DNA from: Methylococcus sp. Mc7
GTDB lineage: Bacteria > Pseudomonadota > Gammaproteobacteria > Methylococcales > Methylococcaceae
Reading direction: 5' to 3'
NCBI RefSeq assembly: GCF_019285515.1
Contig: NZ_CP079095.1
Location: forward strand, 2,512,501-2,576,500
Length of the DNA stretch: 64,000 nt
In this document: one piece after another, positions 54,601 to 62,487 of the stretch
Layout: each line of letters starts with the position of its first letter
Numbering within the stretch: the first letter of the stretch is position 1
Notes under the pieces: model-generated
Databases searched by the model: none
What the model was told of the DNA's origin: nothing
The model's input: only the letters and a program-made list of their open reading frames with translations
Position numbers and translations under genes: made by a program

Positions 54601-57410
54601 ACGAAGGGCCGCACCAGCCGGTTTTCGTACAGGCGTTCCCAGCGCAGGGCGAGTCCGCGAACATGGGCTTCGGCCACCACCGCATTGAAATCGGCGTCGC
54701 GTCCCGGCCGACCTTCGACCGGCAGGCAGGGACGCACGCGGGCGGCGGCGTGGCTTTGCGCCAGTCCTGAAAGCACCCGGCCTGGACCGACTTCCACCAG
54801 CCAGTCGCAATGTTCCGACATCGCTTCCAGCAGGCGGGTGAAATTCACCGGCGATACGATCTGGCGGGACAGGTGCGCGCGCAGGTCCGCGCCGGACGCG
54901 ATTTCGCTGCCGTCGATGCTGGAGAACACCCGGACGGCCAAGTCACCGGCGCAGCCGGGCAGGTCCGCGCCGCTCCGGAAGTTTTCCGCCGCGCTTTCGA
55001 CCAGCTTCGAATGGAAGGCATTGGATACCGGCAACAGGCTGGCGCGGATGCCGTCGGCGTTCGCCAGCTCGACGGCGCGGGATACGGCCGCCCGCTCGCC
55101 CGAAATCACGGTCTGCGATGGCGAGTTGATGTTGGCGATCGCGCAATAGCCGCTGGCCGCGCGGGCGATGATCGCCTCCGCGGCCGCGGCGTCGCAGGCC
55201 AGCACACCCATGGCACCCGCCTCGCCTTCCGGCGCCGCCATGGCGAGCCCCCGCAAGGTTGCCAGACGGATGAGGGTGGACGTGTCATAAGCACCGGCCG
55301 CGGCCAGCGCGGTGAGTTCGCCCAGGCTGTGTCCTCCGACCACGGCGGGAAGGATGCCGAGCGATTCCAGCCGTTGTTGCCACAGCAGGGAGGCGGTGCA
55401 GATCGCAGGCTGGGCGTTTTCGGTGGCGGTCAGCTCCGCCATCCAGGCCGGTTCGAGCTTTTTCGCCGGATCGCGCTCGCTGGGGCGCAGGTACAAACGG
55501 CTCAGGGGGCCGTCCTGGCCGTTGGGGCGCAATGCCGCCGATTCGGAGTCCGAGCGTTCGACGGTGTCGCGCGCCCATTCGAAACGCTCCACCAGGCAGC
55601 GGCCCATCCCGATCTGCTGGGAGCCTTGGCCCGGAAACAGGAAACCGACACGCTGCGGCGCGACGGCGTGGCCGATCCAGACTTGGTCCCCTTGCCACAA
55701 GGTGCCCGTTGCCGGGAGCTCTTGCTCCAGCCGCTGCTCCAGCAGTTCGAGCCGCGCTTCGAGTTCCTCGACCGAACCGGCGACCGCCACCGCCCGCCAG
55801 GGCCGCTCATCGGCCTGGGCCGCCGCATGGGCCGCCGCGTCCACCAGCTCTCCGGCCGCCATGCCCCTAACCTGCTGACGGAATACGCGCACGGCTCGGA
55901 GCAGCGAGTGTGGGTCGGAGGCCGAGAATGGAAAAATTTCCGTATGCTGGCGGCTGGCCAGCAGGATCCGCTCCGGCAGGGAGGGGGCGAGTTCCGGCGC
56001 CGGCGGGTCGCCGCTTTCCAGAGTCACGTGGCAGTTGATGCCGCCGAACCCCATGGCCGAAACGCCGGCGCGCAGGGACTCGCCCGGCGCCTTGATCTGC
56101 CCGTCCAGTACCGGGTAAAGCGCCCGAGCCGAATCGGCGAAGCTGGCGTGCGGTTCGGCACAGCCCGCAGTGGGCGGCACCACGCGCCGGTTGACCGCCA
56201 ACACCGCCTTGATGAATCCGCCGATTCCGGCCGCCGCCTTGGTATGGCCGACGATGGACTTGAAGGAGGTCATGCCGACCGAGTGATCCTCGACCGGACC
56301 GTGAGCGGCCAGCGCGCCGGCCACGCCCTCGAGTTCGGTGCGGTCGCCCACGGCGGTCCCGGTGCCGTGGCCCTCTACGAACGCCAGCGTCTGGGGGGCG
56401 TAGCCCGCTGCCCTGTAGGCGCGCAGCAGCGCCTGGGTCTGGCCCTTCGCGCTGGGCGCCGTGATGCCGCCGCGGCCGTCGGACGACACGCCCCAGCCGC
56501 GCAATACCGCATATACCGTGTCGCCGTCCCGGCGGGCATCCTCCAGCCGTTTCAGCACCACCATGCCGCAGCCCTCGCCGGGAATGAATCCCTTGCCGCG
56601 CCGGTCGTAGACCCGCATTTCGTCGCGGGTGAGGGCGGTGGCCTTGGCGAAGCCGATCAGTTCGAGCGTATCGAGGCTCACGTCGACGCCGCCGGCGATC
56701 GCCAGATCCATCTTGCCCTGCTGCAGGTAATCGGCGGCGGTGGCCACCGCCAGCAGCGAGGACGAGCAGGCCCCGTCAACGATGTAGCCGCCGCCGTGCC
56801 AGTCGAGGTAGTTGCAGATGCGGCCGGCGATGGTGTTGGCCAGGCTGCCGGCCAGCGTGTCTTCGTTCACTGCCGGGAACACCGACTTGTAGACCTCCTC
56901 CATCGCGGTTTCGAATTCCTGCATCAGGTCTTCGGGGAGTCCGCGCGCTTCCGCCGTCTTCCGCAGCACCTTGCGTACGAAGGGCCAGCGCAGCCGCATC
57001 GTGCCGGCGCGGGTTTCCTCGCCCGTCAAGGTGTTGCCGATGATCGCGCCGGCGGTATCCTTCGGGAGGGAGTCGGGGCTGATGCGAGCATGGCTCAGCG
57101 CCTCCAGGGACGTGGCCAGCGAAAGCCAATGGACGATGTCCGTGGTGTCGAACGTCGACTTGGGGATGCGGTAGGTGCCCGGATCGAACTCGAAGCCGTC
57201 GAGGACAGCGGCTTTGCGTCCATAGGTTTTGTCGGGGACCGCGGGGTCCGGGTCGTAATAGTCGCCCAGCGGCAGCCGGACATCGGGAATTTCGCGGAAC
57301 TGCTGGCGGCGGCTGAGTATGTTTTCCCACAGTTGCAACAGGTTTCCGGCACCGGGGTAGCGGCAGGCCATGCCGATAACGGCGATCGGTTGAGCGGTTT
57401 GGGTACGCAT
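48675..57410 (-). CDS. Giant synthase KS-AT-GAF-GAF-ACP-ACP-KR-DH-PPTase(degenerate)-thioesterase
   Basis: The ATG at 57410 has AGGAGG nine bases upstream: 2911 aa. Domains by residue: KS about 8-465 (Cys215 in VDGACSSSL, His348, His389); AT about 590-905 (Ser695 in GHSLGE, His800); two GAF domains about 983-1118 (weaker) and 1133-1283 (GIPGEVFATRRSLHLANAH then DCVPVL and LPLGVLLLVNR); ACPs with Ser1358 (LNLDSIK) and Ser1447 (LNIDSIK); KR about 1720-1950 (TGGGKGI, Tyr1872); DH about 1990-2260 (His2005 in LADHDYRG, Asp2185); PPTase-like about 2380-2460 (SLSHDDE, GCDLVG, but W-SALEA lacks the Lys-Glu pair, so likely inactive); double-hotdog thioesterase about 2570-2875 (DGTLYFSRFFEWMGRLRE, NLVGNIYYSKYYELQGVLRD). 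The KS-AT-ACP-KR-DH-PPTase order recalls enediyne synthases. Confidence 0.92.
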   Translation of the reverse strand: MRTQTAQPIAVIGMACRYPGAGNLLQLWENILSRRQQFREIPDVRLPLGDYYDPDPAVPDKTYGRKAAVLDGFEFDPGTYRIPKSTFDTTDIVHWLSLATSLEALSHARISPDSLPKDTAGAIIGNTLTGEETRAGTMRLRWPFVRKVLRKTAEARGLPEDLMQEFETAMEEVYKSVFPAVNEDTLAGSLANTIAGRICNYLDWHGGGYIVDGACSSSLLAVATAADYLQQGKMDLAIAGGVDVSLDTLELIGFAKATALTRDEMRVYDRRGKGFIPGEGCGMVVLKRLEDARRDGDTVYAVLRGWGVSSDGRGGITAPSAKGQTQALLRAYRAAGYAPQTLAFVEGHGTGTAVGDRTELEGVAGALAAHGPVEDHSVGMTSFKSIVGHTKAAAGIGGFIKAVLAVNRRVVPPTAGCAEPHASFADSARALYPVLDGQIKAPGESLRAGVSAMGFGGINCHVTLESGDPPAPELAPSLPERILLASRQHTEIFPFSASDPHSLLRAVRVFRQQVRGMAAGELVDAAAHAAAQADERPWRAVAVAGSVEELEARLELLEQRLEQELPATGTLWQGDQVWIGHAVAPQRVGFLFPGQGSQQIGMGRCLVERFEWARDTVERSDSESAALRPNGQDGPLSRLYLRPSERDPAKKLEPAWMAELTATENAQPAICTASLLWQQRLESLGILPAVVGGHSLGELTALAAAGAYDTSTLIRLATLRGLAMAAPEGEAGAMGVLACDAAAAEAIIARAASGYCAIANINSPSQTVISGERAAVSRAVELANADGIRASLLPVSNAFHSKLVESAAENFRSGADLPGCAGDLAVRVFSSIDGSEIASGADLRAHLSRQIVSPVNFTRLLEAMSEHCDWLVEVGPGRVLSGLAQSHAAARVRPCLPVEGRPGRDADFNAVVAEAHVRGLALRWERLYENRLVRPFVPASARNFYVAPCERELAAVPAAAGSRPLRTAGPLRRIEGQASSDLAQLSETLTAAFRDAVHAEHATVLLFEQAEDALRVVLPFDAFANRLSAADGIFADVLRSGAPEAIEVLGEDPRFRAEVEALGVPLEWTALYVPFPSGAGHPLGLVRVARRPGEPFTPMDAEILAELAAIAAPGLIQAYLAERARELHGIETLLHGAVARGIADRHPEAIIGNLVESAKDSLGAEYGTLLLHDRDTATLSPAFGATAENLGLSAEHGIPGEVFATRRSLHLANAHADPRFEPELDRLAGTRTRAVDCVPVLTMQHLPLGVLLLVNRRFPGNRDYLTELGLRIGALLANRPLLDRMRAVSQSLKGEFAADVPPAIVEHRSEPAAAAPEPADAAASARDVVLALLAERTGFAIDTLKDDARLIDDLNLDSIKIGTLLGDAAIRLGVQGKIDTMRMNVDTVGNVIAAFDAIAPTPAVAAPAPAPVQAMDLVLDLVAERTGFSRDCLEPDQRLLDDLNIDSIKAGALLGDLILSTGTQDRIDAAPLANATLGEIAAALQAAIGGEAARSEPAAAAAPESARRLHWVRAFTQSRVPTPLFSAPRATEPPSGECLVLLSQAGVPFGENLGRRLAARVLNSRDLDEIHLPDGTQRLVIVLSDAHAPRTGSVAAAGIDELAVIHGLARRAPAAWRNLSSVLFLQRSAGRALPAGGAPSAWSFAASLSLERPELEVGVIDFNPALAADFVADRVAAELSGQPGYKAVEYDAEGMRWTRCIQPVEPEDCTPRSIDWSAQDVVLVTGGGKGITAECALAFALETGVRLALVGRSPAPQPGEAGELAATLRRFAEAGIDCRYYAADVADLQAMERAVAIIRGEMGPVTGVIHGAGTNTPRPVAEVSAEQARREIAPKLQGAENLLALFESQPPKLFAALTSIIGVTGMKNNAWYAYSNEAVARLLDGFAEAHPETAVVCHAFSVWDEVGMGVKLGSVRHLGQLGIDAIPVSEGVRQFLRWMRTAPPTREVIVAASADGLATWVRPPMAEAATPAGRFRGEVQRFEAGIELITQVSLDTRDDLYLADHDYRGSLLLPTVMGLEAMAQAALRVAGNAEAEVVRIEDIRLERPIVVSRERPQRIEIRALALERTEISDPVVVEASIHAEQTGMEPAHFAARFVLGRRRGAEAGETALPPRQLLGIVPKIDLYGGVLFQGPLFQRISGVESLDDSHVVFVTEARAETIRDPEGFSDTVRAPMVLGDPFYRDTLLQAAQISLTPEVCLPVRIGRIDLYGSDAAGASYRAEAKVVGRNGNRILGEVTVFDGQNRVIERITGYEVQMLDRRADLPTPAQLLARANLSDDPALQSEVDQRAREFGLSAPSVIVRNIPDLHASKRDRRRVICRPVFHAAVREAGLRFAVDTSHLEVRWLETGKPVLFRSHSRSGTDAAAGLMEPEAAFAPLEVSLSHDDEVLLCVAGMGLQGCDLVGPIQRSRDQWRAMLNAGLFALVSRLEREGDALDEAGTRVWSALEAAMKALDTRDITLDIEARHADTVLFRATWEDVRVRVVSFPATVAGRKRRMVAMVVNGASNPGGKDTLDRELRDESSPETAEGGPARDVVAATQPETVAGRDGSWTRWLAAGGNPSDFLRVETHIADPDCDHHIAFRFPLAFKDGANADGTLYFSRFFEWMGRLREMALRPVLARLTDEFTSGEHAWVTNRSWASIERPVHAGEIMEVSCRFLGRNGPGNATVAVGFEWHRVLPDGTSERVATSQIQMTWARVVSHGIVTPEPYPPYLDGFFRELGSAAEGFGQNDQPSHIPALDRIGAALWREKPGPVAGMVLSEQNVATSPNDANLVGNIYYSKYYELQGVLRDGYFYGIVPDAYRIGEAQGGFRCIFTEVRHLRDAMPFDTIKARMYLAGIYQKGVVLAFDFFRLMPGGRLEKLATGTHVAAWRATAEAGSIADLPAALRDHLLGRVRKDILEMKSRSAA

Positions 57411-57673
57411 TGGGTATTTCCTCCTGAAAAAAAGAACTGCCCAGGATTGGGCAATTGACATGACGCCGCCTTACGGTCGAACGTCGAGACGTGAATGCAG
57501 CGAGAAGAGCTGCCTCGAAGTTCAACGTAACAAGAATGCGGAGGAATTCAAGGGATATACGGCAAAGGAGCCGATAGTCCCCGTATGGGAAGGGAAGTTA
57601 TGGAGAATAAAGGGAGTTACAAAAGGATTGCCGGAGAAGGTCGAGGTTTCTCCGGCAGGGTTATCGCCGCGGG
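57411..57673. other. Intergenic region between the second synthase and the RND pump
   Basis: No gene is supported here. AGGAGG at about 57420-57425 (read on the minus strand) is the ribosome site of the synthase. The promoter of the synthase must lie in the rest, or upstream inside the RND gene region if the two are co-transcribed, since both are on the minus strand. Confidence 0.4.
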
Positions 57674-60600
57674 CTATGGTGAGGCGCGGTCTTCGAACCA
57701 CTGGTACAAGGTCGGCAGAACCACCAGGGTCAGCAGAGTCGAGGTGATGAGACCGCCGATGACGACGATGGCCAGCGGCCGCTGGACTTCCGAGCCGGGG
57801 CCGGTGGCGAACAGGAACGGCACGAGGCCCAGCATGGCGACCGTCGCCGTCATCATGACCGGACGGAAACGCTGCTTGCAGCCTTCGACGATGGCGGTTT
57901 CGCGGTCGATGCCGGTTTCGCGCAGGCTCCGTATGTAGGAAACCAGGACGACGCCGTTCAGCACCGCAATACCCCAAAGAGTGATGAAGCCGACCGAGGC
58001 CGGTACCGACAGGTATTCGCCGGAGGCGAACAGGGAAAAAATCCCGCCCATGGAGGCGAACGGCAGGACCAGAATGATGAGGCCGGCGAATCGCAGCGAA
58101 TTGAACAGCAGGAACAGCAGGAAAAAGATCGCCGCGATGGTGATCGGAATGATGACGAGGAGGCGATCCATGGCGCGCTCCAGGTTCTCGAACTGGCCGC
58201 CCCACTTGAGGTAATAGCCCTCGGGCAGCTTGACCTTTTCGCCGACGGCTTTCTGCAGTTCGGCCACGAAACCGCCCAGGTCGCGGCCGCGCACATTGGC
58301 GCCGATCACCAGGCGGCGCTTGGCCATTTCCCGGCTGATCTGGGCCGGGCCGTCGGTCAGCCGGATCTCGGCCAGGTGCTCCAGCGGCACCAGCGCGCCG
58401 TGATGGGAACGCAGCATGATCTTGCCGATGGCTTCGGGGCTGCTGCGGAAGGATTCGGGGAACCGCACCACCGCCTGGAAGCGCCGCTCGCCCTCGTAGA
58501 TCTGGGTCGAGTCGCGCCCGCCGATCGCGGTTTCGATGATGTCGTTGATGTCCTGCACATTGATGCCGTGGCGGGCGATGGCCCAGCGGTCGATGTCGAT
58601 GGTGAGGTATTGCTGGCCGCTGACCCGCTCCATCCGGATGTCCGCCGAACCCCGGACCGAATTGAGCACCCGGATGATTTCATCGCCCTTGCGCTTCAAC
58701 GTCTCGAGTTCATCGCCGAAGATCTTGATGGCGACGTCCGAGCGTACGCCGGTGACCATCTCGTCGACCCGGTCCGAGATCGGCTGGGCCATCACGACCT
58801 GAACGCCGGGCAGCACCTTGAGCTTCTCGGCCAGGGCATCCATCACGTCGTCCTGGTCCCAGCCGGGCGGCAGCTCGTTCTTCGGCTTGAGGGTGAGGAT
58901 GGGGGTGGATTCGTTCTCCGGCTGGGTGTCGGTCGGATTCTGGCTGCGGCCGAGCTGGGATACGGCGCGTTCGATGCCCGGCACCTGCATGACCAGTCCC
59001 ATCGCCTCGGTCTCCATCTCGATCGATTCGTCCAGCGACATGCTGGGGGCACGGTTGATGCCGGTGACGATCGAACCCTCCTTCATCTCGGGAATGAACG
59101 AGGTGCCGAGCAGGGGGAACAGCGCGAGGCTCGAGGCTAGCAAGACCAGTGCCGTGGCGACCACCGTCCGTGGCCGGCCGAGCGCGACACGCAGCAGGGC
59201 GAGGTAGGGCCGCTTCATCGCCGCGATGATACGGGTGTCGTGCTCGGCCCCGCCTTTGAGCAGATAGGCGCAGAGCACCGGAGACAGCGTCAGAGATACG
59301 ATGAGCGAAATGAACAGCGCGATGGCGATGGTGTAGGCCAGCGGGGAGAACAGCTTGCCCTCCAGTCCCGTCATGGTCATCAGCGGCAGGAACACCAGGC
59401 AGATGATGCCGACCCCGAACAGCACCGGCGTGCCGACCTCGGCGGCGGCGCGCAGCACCACCTGCAGCTTGGTTTCGCCGGTGTCCTTCATTTCGCCCAA
59501 GTGGCGGAAGGTGTTTTCCACGACCACCACCGAGCCATCGACCATGATGCCAATGGCAATCGCCAGCCCGCCCAGCGACATCAGGTTGGCCGAGATGCCA
59601 TACCGGTTCATGACCATGAAGGTCGCCAGCGGCGTGACCACCAGGGTCGCCACCACGATCAGGCTGGAGCGGACGTCGCCCAGGTAAAGAAGCAGAATGA
59701 CGACGACCAGCGCGATGCCTTCGACCAGCACCTTGGTCACGGTGTGGATCGCCGCGTCCACCAGAGTGGTGCGGTCGTAGTAGGGTACGATTTTGAGCCC
59801 GCCGGGCAGCATGCCCTTGTCGTTGATTTCGCGGATCCGTTCCTTCAGTTCCGTGACGATGCGCTTGGCGTTGCCGCCGCGGATCATCATCACGATGCCG
59901 CCCACGGCTTCGGTCTGCCCGTTCTTGATGACGGCCCCGTAGCGCACCGCATGGCCGATCTTCACCTCGGCCACGTCGCGGATGAACACGGGTGTGCCGC
60001 CGCTTTCCTTGAGCACGATGTTGCGAATGTCCTCGACGTTCTCGATCAGCCCCAGCCCGCGGATCAAGTACTGTTCCGCATAGCGGGGCAGCTTGCCGCC
60101 GCCGCTGTTGGCGTTGTTGAGTGCGAGGGCGGTGTAGATGTCCTTGAGTGAGATGCCGTAGTGGCGCAGCCGGTCCGGGTTGGCGAGCACTTGGTACTGC
60201 CGCTCGAAGCCGCCGATCGAGTTGATCTCGGCGACGCCCGGTACACCCCGCAGCAGAGGGCGGACGACCCAGTCCTGGATGGTGCGGCGCTCGGTCAGCT
60301 CCTGCTCGGTCAGGGCGCGGTCGCCGTCGTCCGGGCGCTCCAGGGTGAACTGGTAGACTTCCCCCAGGCCGGTCGACACCGGCCCCAGCACCGGCGTGAT
60401 GCCTTCCGGCAGCTGGGCAGCCGCTTCGATCAGCCGCTCCAGCACCAGTTGGCGGGCGAAGTAGACGTCGGTGTCGTCGCTGAACACCAGATTGATCTGG
60501 GACAGGGCGTTGCGGTTGACCGAACGCATCTCGGCCAGGCCCGGCAGGCCGGTCATCGCGATTTCCAGCGGCACCGTCACGAAGCGCTCGACTTCCTCCG

Positions 60601-60772
60601 GCGAGCGCCCCGGCGCCTCCGCCGCGACCTGGACCTGCACGTTGGTCACGTCCGGGAAGGCGTCCACCGACAGTTCCCGCATCGCGGCGACGCCGAAGCC
60701 CAGCAGACACAAGGTGAGGATCACGACGACGAGACGCTGCCGCAGGGCCGCGCGGATGAGGGATTCGATCAT
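57674..60772 (-). CDS. Heavy-metal efflux RND permease (CusA/CzcA type)
   Basis: From the ATG at about 60772 the protein is 1032 aa; a longer frame starts 14 codons upstream. It has the RND layout: N-terminal helix (RLVVVILTLCLLGFGVAAM), periplasmic loops (DAFPDVTNVQVQVAAEAPG), the fourth-helix motif GGLAIAIGIMVDGSVVVVEN typical of heavy-metal-efflux members, and a twelve-helix pattern with the second periplasmic loop SQLGRSQNPTDTQPENES. No membrane fusion or outer membrane partner is on the left; it may be beyond an operon boundary or absent here. The initiation region has no strong ribosome site. Confidence 0.9.
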   Translation of the reverse strand: MIESLIRAALRQRLVVVILTLCLLGFGVAAMRELSVDAFPDVTNVQVQVAAEAPGRSPEEVERFVTVPLEIAMTGLPGLAEMRSVNRNALSQINLVFSDDTDVYFARQLVLERLIEAAAQLPEGITPVLGPVSTGLGEVYQFTLERPDDGDRALTEQELTERRTIQDWVVRPLLRGVPGVAEINSIGGFERQYQVLANPDRLRHYGISLKDIYTALALNNANSGGGKLPRYAEQYLIRGLGLIENVEDIRNIVLKESGGTPVFIRDVAEVKIGHAVRYGAVIKNGQTEAVGGIVMMIRGGNAKRIVTELKERIREINDKGMLPGGLKIVPYYDRTTLVDAAIHTVTKVLVEGIALVVVILLLYLGDVRSSLIVVATLVVTPLATFMVMNRYGISANLMSLGGLAIAIGIMVDGSVVVVENTFRHLGEMKDTGETKLQVVLRAAAEVGTPVLFGVGIICLVFLPLMTMTGLEGKLFSPLAYTIAIALFISLIVSLTLSPVLCAYLLKGGAEHDTRIIAAMKRPYLALLRVALGRPRTVVATALVLLASSLALFPLLGTSFIPEMKEGSIVTGINRAPSMSLDESIEMETEAMGLVMQVPGIERAVSQLGRSQNPTDTQPENESTPILTLKPKNELPPGWDQDDVMDALAEKLKVLPGVQVVMAQPISDRVDEMVTGVRSDVAIKIFGDELETLKRKGDEIIRVLNSVRGSADIRMERVSGQQYLTIDIDRWAIARHGINVQDINDIIETAIGGRDSTQIYEGERRFQAVVRFPESFRSSPEAIGKIMLRSHHGALVPLEHLAEIRLTDGPAQISREMAKRRLVIGANVRGRDLGGFVAELQKAVGEKVKLPEGYYLKWGGQFENLERAMDRLLVIIPITIAAIFFLLFLLFNSLRFAGLIILVLPFASMGGIFSLFASGEYLSVPASVGFITLWGIAVLNGVVLVSYIRSLRETGIDRETAIVEGCKQRFRPVMMTATVAMLGLVPFLFATGPGSEVQRPLAIVVIGGLITSTLLTLVVLPTLYQWFEDRASP

Positions 60773-60837
60773 GGAGGAAGGCGATGGAGAGCTGGCGTCG
60801 CAGCAGTCTAGCATGGCGGGGAGGTAATGATGGGCGT

Positions 60838-60860
60838 AGTATTACCCCGACGGTAATACT
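60838..60860. promoter_or_regulatory. Operator upstream of the AbrB-type antitoxin
   Basis: AGTATTACC (60838-60846) and GGTAATACT (60852-60860) are perfect 9-bp arms with a 5-base spacer, 12 bases before the antitoxin start. A third half-site GGTAAT lies at about 60823. This is the layout of autoregulated toxin-antitoxin operators. Confidence 0.7.
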
Positions 60861-60872
60861 TCGGGGGGTCCC

Positions 60873-61103
60873 ATGCGCATCACCAGTAAAGGCCAAGTCA
60901 CCATTCCCGCCGAGATTCGGAGGCAAGCCGGCTTGCTGCCCGAATCCGAAGTGGAGTTCGAGTACCGCGACGGCGTGGTCATCCTGCGGCGGGCGGGTGG
61001 CAAAACCCGCGGCGAGGAACTGGTCTCGCGTCTTGCCGGCATGTTCAGCGACTGCGGCTTGAGCACCGACGAAATCATGCGCCAGACCCGCGGCGAGGAG
61101 TGA
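60873..61103 (+). CDS. AbrB/MazE-type antitoxin (VapB-like)
   Basis: The ATG at 60873 is preceded by GGGGGG. The 76-residue product has an N-terminal swapped-hairpin DNA-binding domain (MRITSKGQVTIPAEIRRQAG) and a C-terminal toxin-binding tail (GGKTRGEELVSRLAG, MRQTRGEE). Its stop overlaps the toxin start. Confidence 0.93.
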   Translation: MRITSKGQVTIPAEIRRQAGLLPESEVEFEYRDGVVILRRAGGKTRGEELVSRLAGMFSDCGLSTDEIMRQTRGEE

Positions 61104-61510
61104 TGACTGCCGTCCTCATCGACACCAATGTCATCATCGATGCCGCGAGCCCTGGAACCGAATGGCACGAATGGTCCGCCCGGCAACTCTGCCGGGTGGT
61201 CGACGACTTCGGCGGATGCGTCAATCCGATCATTTACGCGGAACTGGCGGGGTATGTGAACGACGAAGCCGCGCTGGCCGCGCTGATCGAGGATTTCCTG
61301 TTGGAAAAGGCGCAATTGCCCTAGCAGGCCGCGTTCCTCACCGGCCGGGCATTCGTCGCCTACCGCCGTCGCGGTGGAACCCGTACCGCGCCCTTGCCCG
61401 ATTTCTATATCGGCGCCCACGCTCAGGTCGCCGGGCTCAGGCTGCTGACCCGGGACGCGGCGCGTTATCGAACCTATTTCCCGGATTTACAGCTGATCGC
61501 GCCGAACTGA
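61103..61510 (+). pseudogene. PIN-domain toxin (VapC-like) interrupted by an amber codon
   Basis: The frame begins VLIDTNVIIDAASPG (first catalytic Asp) and has PIIYAELAG (the Glu), but meets TAG at 61322-61324 after KAQLP. It continues in frame for 61 codons: QAAFLTGRAFVAYRRRGGTR, then LPDFYIGAHAQVAG and LLTRDAARYRTYFPDLQLIAPN to 61510, the rest of a normal PIN domain. One base change from TGG or CAG explains it. The third and fourth acidic residues lie after the stop, so the truncated product would be inactive unless read through. Confidence 0.88.
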
Positions 61511-61527
61511 GATCCAAGGAGACTGCC

Positions 61528-62121
61528 ATGACCCCATCCAAGCGTCTCATCGTCGGCATCAGCGGTGCCACCGGAATCATCTATGGCGCGCGGCTGCTGG
61601 AGCTGCTGAAGGAGACCGGGATCGAGACGCACCTGGTAGTGTCTCGGGCCGCCGACCTGACCCGGGCGCACGAGCTGGCGCTGAGCGCCGCGGCGCTGCG
61701 GGGGCTCGCCAGCGTGAGCTACGGCGCCAACGACGTCGGCGCGGCGCTCTCCAGCGGCTCGTTCCGGACCGCCGGCATGGTGATCCTGCCGTGTTCCATG
61801 CGGACGCTGGCCGAGATCGCCACCGGCGTTACCAGCACCTTGCTGACCCGCGCCGCCGACGTGGTGCTGAAGGAGCGGCGGCGGCTGGTATTGCTGGTGC
61901 GGGAGACGCCGCTGCACGCCATCCACCTGCGCAACATGCTCACCGTGACCGAATGCGGCGCCATCGTCATGCCGCCGGTGCCGGCGTTCTACACCCGGCC
62001 GCAGACCATCGACGACATGGTCACCGATACCGTATGCCGGGTGCTGGACCTGTTCGACATCGACGTGGGCCGGGCCAAGCGCTGGGGGGAGGATATCGAT
62101 ACGGGTTCTACAACGGCCTGA
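61528..62121 (+). CDS. ubiX: Flavin prenyltransferase UbiX
   Basis: From the ATG at 61528 (AAGGAGA upstream) the product is 197 aa. Motifs: RLIVGISGATGIIYGARLLELL (flavin binding), SSGSFRTAGMVILPCSMRTLAEIATG and MPPVPAFYTRPQTI. It makes the prenylated flavin used by UbiD decarboxylases in ubiquinone synthesis. Confidence 0.96.
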   Translation: MTPSKRLIVGISGATGIIYGARLLELLKETGIETHLVVSRAADLTRAHELALSAAALRGLASVSYGANDVGAALSSGSFRTAGMVILPCSMRTLAEIATGVTSTLLTRAADVVLKERRRLVLLVRETPLHAIHLRNMLTVTECGAIVMPPVPAFYTRPQTIDDMVTDTVCRVLDLFDIDVGRAKRWGEDIDTGSTTA

Positions 62122-62127
62122 GCCGGC

Positions 62128-62487
62128 TCAGCCTTCGACCCATTGCAGGTAGCACACCGCGGTGTCGTCCGGATCGCGCAGACTGAACATTCGGGCGCCC
62201 CAACTCGTCGTGATCGGCGGCGCGGTGCCGGGCGCGAGATTCCTGTAGGCGACGTCCACGTCGGCGACTTCGATCACCAGATGGATTCGGTCGCCGACCG
62301 GACCGAGTTCCAAGGCCGCCTTTTCGCGGGCCGCATCCAGGATTTCCAGTTTCAATCCATTCAGGTCGAACATCCGGCCGCGGCCATTCGGCCTGTCCCA
62401 TTGCCGCAGCACCGGAAATCCCAGCCGGTCGCCATAGAACGCCGCCATGGCCTCGAACCGCCGGGTCGCCAGGGCGACATAGCTCAC
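62128..62487 (-). CDS. Glyoxalase/VOC-superfamily protein
   Basis: From GTG at 62487 the product is 119 aa. It has the paired beta-alpha-beta-beta-beta modules: [24 protein letters not shown] and [17 protein letters not shown], ending [23 protein letters not shown] enzymes act on small substrates; no specific one is clear. Its start overlaps the pyrD stop (GTGA), so they are co-translated. Confidence 0.88.
   Translation of the reverse strand: MSYVALATRRFEAMAAFYGDRLGFPVLRQWDRPNGRGRMFDLNGLKLEILDAAREKAALELGPVGDRIHLVIEVADVDVAYRNLAPGTAPPITTSWGARMFSLRDPDDTAVCYLQWVEG

Noticed and set aside
33014-57410. A larger island including the second synthase
   Set aside because: attR is clearly defined at 44983 and the genes beyond it show no mobility features.
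57460-57747. 95-codon plus-strand frame between synthase and RND gene
   Set aside because: No motifs; overlaps the end of the RND gene on the other strand.
61162-62121. Long UbiX start inside the PIN gene
   Set aside because: The ATG at 61528 has a good ribosome site and matches UbiX length; upstream residues are the other frame of the PIN gene.
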